A stretch of 64,000 nt of DNA from Paludibacteraceae bacterium. Its GTDB lineage: Bacteria > Bacteroidota > Bacteroidia > Bacteroidales > Paludibacteraceae. Position numbers and translations under genes: made by a program. How positions within the stretch are numbered: the stretch's first letter is position 1; the number at the start of each line of letters is the position of its first letter. The stretch lies in NCBI GenBank assembly GCA_017649635.1, contig JAGCGM010000136.1, positions 18,644-82,643 of the forward strand, in the 5' to 3' direction. Shown in pieces: positions 45,301 through 50,169 of this stretch. Under the pieces are notes generated by a model, which was given only the letters and a program-made list of their open reading frames with translations, was not told the origin of the DNA and searched no databases.

Positions 45301-46309
45301 TGCGGGAAGGCCTTTGTTTGAGGGTAGGCCTCTGCCATGATGGTTCCTCCGGTTCTATGATCGTCACTGGGTCGGCCTCGAAGGGTCCGTCGTTCGCCCT
45401 GACGGTCAGTTCGTCGTCGTAGGGGCTCGAAGAGTTGTCCGTGACGACGGAATCGGGGTTATCTGTACCTGTTTTGAATCCGGTGTTGATGAACCTGTCC
45501 GACGGAGTCGCGTAGGTCATGAAGAGGATGGCGTCATCCGTGATGTTACCGTTGATGTGGTTGGACCATCGCTTCAGGTCGTCGAAGGAGATCTCCTCCT
45601 GTCTTCCGACTACCATGCCTATCTCGCGCAGCAGCATCTGCGCCTCGCTTTGGCGGAAGGGGAGGATGTAGGAGATGGCGTAGGTGTTGCGGTAGCTGTC
45701 CTCCGGACGGCTGACCTCCTCGATGCTCGCTATCGTCCTGCCGTAGCCGTCCACGACGGCGTTGTGGAGTCCCCTCTTCGCGTCCTCCTTCGATATGATG
45801 CGGAATCCCTTGTATAGGACCTCCTTGCCCACCTTGGGCGGGAACATCCTCATCAGTTGCCACTGGTCGAGGAACTCGTTGATGCGGTCAAGGTGGTATT
45901 TGTCATCCGCCACCTCTTTTTTTATCTGTGCCAGGGTGGCTCCGCACAGGAGTCTTACTTCTACGTAGTTCTTTTTGGGTAGTGAATATACCACTGGAGA
46001 TACCTTACCAAAACGTTTTTTATACAAGGATCCAAAAGTATGGTATAATACATTTTGTTTCAAATGAAGCGAATCCTCGTATTTTTTAGCTGATTTGTTG
46101 AAATTATAGGATAAATCCATCAACTTTTTACCTGCATCCCCTTGTTCCTTAGGAATAATATAGAGGTTATTGGTAAGGTCAGCATCAATCGCTTCGAGTA
46201 AAAATCTTCCTTCCGGAGTATTTTCATCCAAAATCTCGAATCGGTTTTTCAAGTCCGAAAAACCGATTACGCCGATGCTGTTTATAAAATCCAGTGCATT
46301 ATTATTCAT
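36305..46309 (-). CDS. Giant polyvalent protein: N6-adenine methylase plus SNF2 helicase
   Basis: 3,334 residues. Residues 1-355 are an unnamed domain. About 365-535 are a low-complexity linker, where another gene is nested in a different frame. A methyltransferase follows: LLEPSAGTGNML near 757 and TLTNMPFVDG near 817 (an NxPF version of motif IV). Then a SNF2 helicase: HHAVGAGKTLAMG near 1408, LAVDEAHLFKN near 1571 and GRVARQGNE near 1914. After that come long coiled-coil and lysine/glutamate-rich parts (near 2836) and a beta-rich C-terminal domain. Such polyvalent proteins occur on conjugative elements and phages, where they may enter the recipient and protect incoming DNA. The start overlaps the preceding gene by 8 bp. 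Confidence 0.9.
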   Translation of the reverse strand: MNNNALDFINSIGVIGFSDLKNRFEILDENTPEGRFLLEAIDADLTNNLYIIPKEQGDAGKKLMDLSYNFNKSAKKYEDSLHLKQNVLYHTFGSLYKKRFGKVSPVVYSLPKKNYVEVRLLCGATLAQIKKEVADDKYHLDRINEFLDQWQLMRMFPPKVGKEVLYKGFRIISKEDAKRGLHNAVVDGYGRTIASIEEVSRPEDSYRNTYAISYILPFRQSEAQMLLREIGMVVGRQEEISFDDLKRWSNHINGNITDDAILFMTYATPSDRFINTGFKTGTDNPDSVVTDNSSSPYDDELTVRANDGPFEADPVTIIEPEEPSWQRPTLKQRPSRKNPSQLLLQFAEEGNDDNKRNNNLKNNDHGRRKDNGTEVQDIRPGAGQGDGGLQHDNEGGERKPQDTGADRGEPDMVPSPQATESYPRASEKGDDGDNGALSEGPRRVGRGGGRTTPSDGGGVDSGQGGAHPGRSRDDVHSLGGTPSGTDEDLRPAMVRGGVDDLPAPARRNGEVDARITSGVDHQGDGDRTRQDVVEDADAPTERTIFNEDAYIDSEHDVQVPKAGTLAAFKANVKAIATLADIIERGGIQPTKQEQETLKRFTGFGGLTIRFVVQHSRLLDWNYRRMAEGTFEEMKKDGLISDEEIAEAKNGVKNQTDEKNTDVDIDGAVFKLTKALHKAYMAGSINLYGFNEKTDIGGKPIPWGNYESTFSLTVTKYLIGSFISEGKYDYWTPKQVARLGGVILGEFGVKEGKLLEPSAGTGNMLHSFERDLISGFDVTCVEPNIVTGLINKMLNPSANVILSRIENAEVGRYTVTLTNMPFVDGLKVADKKFNNSPDKRYVRALNNLTGYFPLKMMEQTQPGGLMVCLSTTSFLNASKYEENRELMQEKMNFVGAVRFPSGIFPDTAVNTDFLIFQKKREGERKSHSEAFVKTTVRTLEENDTVSYKVNEYFVNHPENIIGHPEEAFRGVTYNSELGLDEIATKAEELIRHIITDYKQKNDIEALQAHEVEETEEKPVLDMNERICADYVALKKVYNDLIKADINDYPNAEQLRQDLNTTYDSFVFKYGSLNEDRVRRRLSDDKPDFIKMLALENCKKRENLTGKNKTELIITKSDIFRHRTINRAPSDIESNDPSDLVFHSFAKNGRIDTAFLRNRLGEDWLEKCDGLIFKNPETERYELYNIYLSGHIGDKLDAARLAAIGDDTYNKNVEALEKVLPKRIGIDEIIINMGTDIVPVAAYQNFIMTELMNVTSQSELRRMKCDISYNENHSWNISFTQKEQNLLRSYDVRRPDCNARRIIDAAFNDSHIKVTDKDEDGNSIVNESLTLIANTKVREIREMFETWVHTKASQGYMDDIEDNFNRRFNQYVATNWDNMRVSLEGCTKTPREHQKNVVARGLTNNDLLMHHAVGAGKTLAMGMTMMERIRLGIATKCCLLTMKANASQIAGEIQNAYPDAKILYPGEKDFDKENRNIFLNRIKHSDADIVILTHDQFNKIKHEDRFREMFVAWQIETIRELKAREETGGLSPAERKKLDKMEENLRNELENENEKLSKDEISWTELGFDNLAVDEAHLFKNLLFQTSHDKVKGINADSNSKRASHLFMAVRDIQEKNGGDKGVIFATGTPISNSLAELYNWQVYLVPNILKKQGINCFDKWADVFAQRQSDWEPDELGRSKLVERFRSFINLQPLLTAYRGFADVITEKDLIEKKLVVDKPKALYRQVIVPFDSKVDAAIFEELKNIMDIGHSEVLDVHLTEKSFSARSLVTLSKGTKASLTHKMLGLDDETYGTIHNKVDYVAKNVARIYRETQFAKGTQLIFSDSYQNGDYNLYSDIKNILSRRYDIPAREIVDINTVKEKDRASFFDRVNDGDVRVVLGSTQKLGTGVNVQKRACAAHMLDVNWTPSGMIQKTGRVARQGNEFAKQFLDNNVPVYLYVKERSTDAKKYGLIFAKQRMIEQITDSNFKGNRFDEGKSDTELESEIFQELLASATGDNTTMVLNKLTKQYQMLASEKKGFESYKYNINRNLQLAQMTKEEYIGQRYVIDRLARALSDKGFTKDEQGKYPFRVKFDGTMYITSKELGRAMIEEIARSIESKAFLSKKFEAYGLTAMLQGSKKDGYTVEITKLYDSDLTEKEKKNLALVKNIDTKTFHQDAESMGRVMNNLCLSVGERKKSITTKLDDIESTIQNLLLQQKKNEVFPKQEEMERMRSDIAILSGVLKQDNLDDEVKSVINTLENTMDGERLLLVRDVDKMKAYAVNMRHPLGDLAVKIGEDVKEERDNHSDYDILLIEEKDVDKVINMAMNANVVVAYLDNMSDGFGARLTRDNMRLVDIVTSYDQIKDMFHASAEAEKRKLEADSKRLDELRNTSSEESEAEEGEEVKQMNTNIITWRELGFPNPEDGEAITSYDKYYSLDNMPDYKYADMETEAETEPELPAMAAEEVPKKGYETAEDKENQGGGIASEPTAEYKLKNGDTMEEELDDKMDVRILWDFSSDKYTLQLNGVDIRQSERYSLEEFVEYMNNEFPELLEREDVKEQLHDLGWDKPKNLAVNTDSNNIMYHIPMDERKKIYEEVQEKIEKTGENITREEMEKLVSDFKDAVKDVDYKKMYYVTAHFKTIGHYSLNEALYDQNWELAEKEIDKAFPKEEKRYDKGNKVERDDNIASEPVAEYVKPKKEDTMEITKDKMDKTLEDFQRFVTAQEISLDDLETRMELRENVDYELSLMEGSVTDVEKMKKKMQEEIDRMKPSSEGNKEVKEYIGNVQKLQKRLNGNTEFNLRMHLGDDKYDEIAATVNGDGKKTAKAEVKEGQKKGNPGKEEPGKAEGKKEQKPAKAEQTAQVEQTKKQVEKKQVEKKEKVEEKKPAEQKQETGNKLPELVKVGYAQYAGVKDTQGNQLELIVPKFRIQLDLNAIEQKMDKMRARKTQSGEDFLSFAIIKNKQAKENQSPLQVIVKRHGEDATVNGKTVKFADAAALMEFQVSLQDLKAKAEKAGIDTAKEAIPMSVGSYSGETGIKLNNKSALLKDKELKDEDMMIRGRFKVVNSFDRIVKTKQNLDEVPAIRYDNKDMGDCITNSREVNIRKKDGTSFAKTVEDIYVALSSKALKELPEADAFGNVKLAICTKRTDEKYLTANKLQLNEQGQLVNEQGRRVPNLLLVADPKTYKNGQPYANTERVLTIRKEDLVKLPTLDDKNGTIALRIDGLTNKVALNVNKYVTENRTQEVEKYLQSQSGDKNAKIDPKRPYNTNVTISAVSEHYSSIYAKMEVNSWEKITPKVDLETYKNAPSQFELFKEVVSDYMEKKANKIKESAAKNAPEEDAQEETQKQGRKI
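44710..45216 (-). CDS. Gene nested out of frame inside the giant ORF (168 aa)
   Basis: A 168-codon frame, offset by one base from the giant ORF. It begins after an A-rich leader (AACTTAAAAAATAACGACC, then ATG) like those of other plasmid genes. The product (MDEERIMELKSKTYGQELAK, then NLTPAQVRKEMTEITELFLK) has normal composition. Third codon positions are strongly G/C (AAG, GAG, CTG, GAC, ATA), as in neighbouring genes. The giant frame over the same bases reads as arginine-, glycine- and aspartate-rich low complexity with no third-position bias. So this frame looks like the one under protein selection. Family unknown; helical and acidic. Confidence 0.7.
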   Translation of the reverse strand: MDEERIMELKSKTYGQELAKEMAGFSTIMRAVNESRRTLELIGENQIWSLLRRRPNLTPAQVRKEMTEITELFLKDLDGWDEEEDEQLRLTEVASIVAKEALIPDEAETMYIALAELRPELTKTYDLLWCVEESTTFRRRRAEMEKWMPESQAESTIREMVIEHVKTL

Positions 46310-46967
46310 AGGCCTCGTATAGTTTATTTACCACGTTTTCGTCCAGGACATTTACCTGTAATTGCTTATGGATGCATATGGCACCTTTTATCAAACGATC
46401 AGGATCCACGTTATGGTTGTCCTTCACATCCTCTAAGAGGATGAGGTACTCCACCTGTTTTTTTTCGAGCTCATCCGGAGTGATGAAACCAATCGAGGCG
46501 GCGATTTCCTTACCCTTCTCCGAAAGGTTTTCCATAAGTTCGATGACGCGCTGGATTTCTTCATTAAACTGGATATCCATATAAGCGACCATATCCAACT
46601 CGGTGCTGTCCTTCGGTTCCCCTTCAATGGGTATCGTATCAGCTTCTTCGGCGTGTTTGATACATATGTCGTTGACGTTCCTGTATTTTCTGACGACACT
46701 GTCGGTCCAATCGAACGTGAAGGACTTGATCTTGCCGATGTTACGATTCTCCGCATCGAGGTGTTTGTAGAAATTATCCGCCTCACGGAACGGATCGCAG
46801 TTCATGAGCAGGTTGTAAACATCCCTGTAATTCGCCTGATACGCGAATTTGTCCACGTCGAAGTCCTCCATAAGAGACTTGGGAAACGTCTCATCCCTTC
46901 CGTCAAAAAACTTGCCGTACTGCTGGTCGATGAACTCCTTCGCACTTATTTGTTTCTTTTCTTCCAT
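46302..46967 (-). CDS. Tandem paralogue B, hypothetical (221 aa)
   Basis: MEEKKQISAKEFIDQQYGKF and the end KQLQVNVLDENVVNKLYEAY are nearly the same as in the neighbouring 219-aa protein; the middle differs. Mostly helical, no catalytic motif. The start follows a TAACGCTAAAATTTTCAG leader. It overlaps the start of the giant ORF by 8 bp, so it is in that operon. A structural or adaptor role with the giant protein is inferred from position only. Confidence 0.75.
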   Translation of the reverse strand: MEEKKQISAKEFIDQQYGKFFDGRDETFPKSLMEDFDVDKFAYQANYRDVYNLLMNCDPFREADNFYKHLDAENRNIGKIKSFTFDWTDSVVRKYRNVNDICIKHAEEADTIPIEGEPKDSTELDMVAYMDIQFNEEIQRVIELMENLSEKGKEIAASIGFITPDELEKKQVEYLILLEDVKDNHNVDPDRLIKGAICIHKQLQVNVLDENVVNKLYEAYE

Positions 46968-47004
46968 ATACTGAAAATTTTAGCGTTAGTTAATAATGGG
47001 AGCC

Positions 47005-47664
47005 TCAAGCACAAGCGTCACATAATTTGTTCACCACATTCTCGTCCAATACATTCACTTGTAGTTGTCGATAGATATCCAAGGCACCCGCCACAAGTGT
47101 TTCAGGCTCGACCTTGCTGGTGTCCTTCATATCATCCAGAAGGATGAGTAGTTTCACCTGTTTAATGTCGAGTTCATCGTTACCGATAGAATCGATGGAG
47201 GAGATTATCTCTTTTGCTCTTTCAATGAATTTCTTCATCAAATAGATAATTCTCCTTATCTCCGTGTCATATAGGATTTCGATACAAGAGACTATATCTA
47301 ACTCTGTCGAATCCTTCGGCTCGCCTATAGGCTTTGCCATCTTTCTAAGTTCCCTTGAACATTCCTCGATGGTCTTATTCACCTTATCATATTTATCACA
47401 AAGCGCTTTTGACCTTTCGAGTGAAAAAAGTTTCAATCCCTTATTCGTACCGAGACAATTGTAAAAAGCGTCGAACTCCTTGGCCGGATCGCTTCTCATG
47501 AATATCTCATACAAATCCCTGCTGAGAACGTTTCGGGCGAACGCCTTCATGTCAAAATCATCCATCAACGTTTCAGGAAAAGTGGATTTATCCCTGTCAC
47601 CGAAGAATTTATCGTACTGCTGGTCGATAAACTCCTTTGCGCTTATTTGTTTGTTATCTTCCAT
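47005..47664 (-). CDS. Tandem paralogue A, hypothetical (219 aa)
   Basis: MEDNKQISAKEFIDQQYDKF opens this first member of the pair. GEPKDSTELDIVSCIEI and the end RQLQVNVLDENVVNKLCDAC match the next gene. The middle (about residues 55-110) has diverged. The genes are 37 bp apart, clearly by tandem duplication. No family is recognised; helical throughout. Confidence 0.75.
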   Translation of the reverse strand: MEDNKQISAKEFIDQQYDKFFGDRDKSTFPETLMDDFDMKAFARNVLSRDLYEIFMRSDPAKEFDAFYNCLGTNKGLKLFSLERSKALCDKYDKVNKTIEECSRELRKMAKPIGEPKDSTELDIVSCIEILYDTEIRRIIYLMKKFIERAKEIISSIDSIGNDELDIKQVKLLILLDDMKDTSKVEPETLVAGALDIYRQLQVNVLDENVVNKLCDACA

Positions 47665-47682
47665 ATCGTGAAATATTTATTG

Positions 47683-49731
47683 TCACATTTTTCTCTTGAT
47701 GGTCTCCTTCTTCTCCGTGGTTTCGGTCTCGCTGAAATCGAGCGCCTTCCTCTTGGTCTTCGTCTCGCTGACCTTCACCTCCTCTTTTGGACCGTCGTTG
47801 GACTCGGTCTGCTTGGACATGACCTTTGCGTCCTTGTCCTGCTTCAGTTCCTCCGTCCTTTCGCCGAAGTTGTTGTTGCGCACCTGCGCCTTGAAGTCGT
47901 TATCGATGTGCTTCAGTTGCAACAGCTGGCCGTTCTTGTGCGGGGACATGACCACCCATCCGTTGAACTTCTGTCCCGCGTCGTCCTTCAGGTTCTCCAG
48001 ATGGACGGGCTCACCGAGCTGTATCTTCCGAAGTTCCTCACGGCTGCACTGCTCCTTGATGAATTTCGGCAGCTTGATCCTATTCGGGTCGCAAGAGAAT
48101 AGTTTGTTGGTGTCCTTGTCGAGACCCACCAGTCTGTACCTCACCTTGCCGTCGTCCTGTGTGAAGGGTACGAGGTGGTTCAGTTGCCCGTATTTCTTCA
48201 GCATCTCCTTGTCGGCTTTCGTGAACTCGATGTCGCCGAGCGTCTGCCTCTTGTCGATGCTCTTGAGCGGCACAGCCTTGAGGGAGTTGAAGACGACGTT
48301 GTTCTTCGAGTCCTTCGATAGGTAGAGCTTGAAGCTCCTTGATACCTGCTCGCCCTTCCTGTTCTTGCCGGTCACGGTAATCAGGCTTGTCGTGCCGTAG
48401 AGCCTGAGCGCCTCGATGTTCTTCTTGGAGAGGCTCTTTTGGGTGAGTCCGAAATCCTTCAGCTGGTTCCATGGAATGTCCTCCATGGCTATCCTCCTGT
48501 CATCCTCCGTGGTGATGGCCGCCTGGATGTGCATGTTGGGCTGTTCCTTGCGCGCCACGGAGGTGTGGTCCATATTATCTGTGAAATAGTCGCTCAGACT
48601 GTCGCCGCCTATCCTCTCACTGCTTTTCGCGTCCGAGGCGATCGTCTCGATAAGGTGCGACCTCCTCGTGAGCGAGGTGGCGTAACTTCCGATGTCCTGC
48701 GGCATGGCGACGGCCGAACCCATGACGGGTTCCAGTTTATTGAGGAGTTCCTTACGGCTGGCGTGGTGGGAGACGAACATGGAGATCTTCTTCTCCCCGT
48801 CCGGCAGGTTCTCCTCGGCCTTGACCTGTCCCATGAGTTTCCCCCGCTCTTCCGACTTCGCGTATTCGAGGAACTCCTGCGGGGTGAGTATCTTCACCTG
48901 AACGTCGTCGCCGTTCTCGACAACGATGGAGAAGCATGAACCGTCGTTCTTGACGTTCTTCCTATCCTCCTCCTTAATCACCGTCTCCTCTTCCTTCGTG
49001 TCCTCCTGTTCGACTTTGGATCTTGTCTCGACACCTTGTATTATCTTGTTCTCCTCGGCCTTCACCTCGTCGACGAGCTTGTCCCTTTCCTTCAGGTTGT
49101 GCCTGCGCATGAAGATGGAGTCGAACAGGACGAGGAACGGGTCCCTCTCATGGGAGGTGTTGTTCCAGACCCTCTCCTTCGCCTTCTTGGCGGCCTCCTC
49201 GGCCTTGTATTTTAATATGTTATTGTTTATATCCTTCTTCACGCCCTCCAGTTCATCCACCTTGTCCCATACGACTCTGATGTCCACCTCCCTGTCCTTG
49301 CCTTCGGCGCGGAGGCTCTTGGACTCCCGCTTGCAGGCGTCCGACATCTCCTGGAGCGCCTCCTTGTCTTCCATCGCGGAGTTCAGACGACGGACCAGCG
49401 GGTTGGCGCCATCCGACATGCTTATCTTCTCCGCCTTAATTTGGTCCTTCAACCTATTAATCTTAAGGTCGGTCTCGGCCTTGTCATTGTCCAAGCCGTC
49501 TATCTTCTTGTCCAGGGCGGCGCGGCGCTCCTCCCATTTCTTATAGTCTTTATCAAGCGACTCCAGAACCTTCCTCACTTCGGCCAACTTGGCGTTGAGG
49601 ACAGTGAAACTCTCCTCCCTCTCCTTCTCACTGAAGGGGGCGCCGGACGAAACCTTCTCCCTGATCTCCTTGATGGCTTCATCGTAGTTCTGAGGATTTT
49701 CACCTTTTATTTTCAAATTGTTCTCGCTCAT
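47683..49731 (-). CDS. DUF4099/DUF3945-type plasmid protein with coiled coil and LDFSE tail
   Basis: 682 residues. The first 250 are coiled coil (VLESLDKDYKKWEERRAALD). IPWNQLKDFGLTQKSLSKKN near 400 fits DUF4099, and FSCDPNRIKLPKFIKEQCS, then GEPVHLENLKDDAGQKFNGW, fits DUF3945. The end contains KTKRKALDFSETE, matching tails of the AbiEii toxin and the protein at 3282. Such proteins are frequent on Bacteroidetes transferable elements, with unknown function. A -7 element (TATTTTTG near 49753) and a palindrome (49797) lie upstream, so this gene starts its own transcript. Confidence 0.85.
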   Translation of the reverse strand: MSENNLKIKGENPQNYDEAIKEIREKVSSGAPFSEKEREESFTVLNAKLAEVRKVLESLDKDYKKWEERRAALDKKIDGLDNDKAETDLKINRLKDQIKAEKISMSDGANPLVRRLNSAMEDKEALQEMSDACKRESKSLRAEGKDREVDIRVVWDKVDELEGVKKDINNNILKYKAEEAAKKAKERVWNNTSHERDPFLVLFDSIFMRRHNLKERDKLVDEVKAEENKIIQGVETRSKVEQEDTKEEETVIKEEDRKNVKNDGSCFSIVVENGDDVQVKILTPQEFLEYAKSEERGKLMGQVKAEENLPDGEKKISMFVSHHASRKELLNKLEPVMGSAVAMPQDIGSYATSLTRRSHLIETIASDAKSSERIGGDSLSDYFTDNMDHTSVARKEQPNMHIQAAITTEDDRRIAMEDIPWNQLKDFGLTQKSLSKKNIEALRLYGTTSLITVTGKNRKGEQVSRSFKLYLSKDSKNNVVFNSLKAVPLKSIDKRQTLGDIEFTKADKEMLKKYGQLNHLVPFTQDDGKVRYRLVGLDKDTNKLFSCDPNRIKLPKFIKEQCSREELRKIQLGEPVHLENLKDDAGQKFNGWVVMSPHKNGQLLQLKHIDNDFKAQVRNNNFGERTEELKQDKDAKVMSKQTESNDGPKEEVKVSETKTKRKALDFSETETTEKKETIKRKM

Positions 49732-49796
49732 AATTTTAAACTATTGAATTACAAAAATATAATATTACTTTTAAAAATAAAAAAATATTTTATAAA

Positions 49797-49814
49797 TTTT
49801 GGGAAATATCCCGA
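49797..49814. promoter_or_regulatory. Palindromic operator candidate, copy 1
   Basis: The palindrome GGGAAATATCCC (49801-49812), flanked by TTTT and GAAT, lies upstream of the promoter of the 682-aa gene and just after the XRE regulator gene. The same 12 bp recur at 61126-61137 just upstream of another promoter. The neighbouring XRE protein is the likely binder. Confidence 0.5.
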
Positions 49815-49821
49815 ATAATTT

Positions 49822-50166
49822 TTATATTTTTTCTCTGTTGAAGTCGTATTTTTCTTCGGGGTCTTCGAAGGGAGGTATCTCCTCGATATCGAAATCCTCC
49901 GTGAAGAGCAGACGGATGTCTATGTCCCTTTCGAGCAGGAAGAGCAGCAGCTTGTAGACGATGGACGGGTCGGCGGTCTTGATACCCGTCTCGAAGTCCG
50001 TCAGGCGGTCGAGCGATATGCCGATCTGTCCGCCCAGCTTGGTCTGCGACTTCCTGAAGACCTTTTTCCGTATCAGCGCGAAGCGCTTCGCTATCAGTTT
50101 CCGCATCTCCACCGGATCCATGTCCAGCGGGATGAGTTTTCGACTAAAATCATCAATCAATTCCAT
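49822..50166 (-). CDS. XRE-family helix-turn-helix regulator
   Basis: 114 residues. The central part RKSQTKLGGQIGISLDRLTDFETGIKTADPSIVYKLLLFL is a helix-turn-helix of the Cro/C1 type; the acidic C-terminus (FDIEEIPPFEDPEEKYDF) is extra. It is encoded three bases after the coupling-protein stop, so it belongs to the mobilisation operon. It probably controls that operon or the promoters that carry the GGGAAATATCCC palindrome. Confidence 0.85.
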   Translation of the reverse strand: MELIDDFSRKLIPLDMDPVEMRKLIAKRFALIRKKVFRKSQTKLGGQIGISLDRLTDFETGIKTADPSIVYKLLLFLLERDIDIRLLFTEDFDIEEIPPFEDPEEKYDFNREKI

Positions 50167-50169
50167 TTT

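Noticed and set aside
46770-46790. GTAGAAATTAT as a third Cas12a repeat
   Set aside because: Only half of the handle is present and it lies in coding sequence (DNFYKHL).
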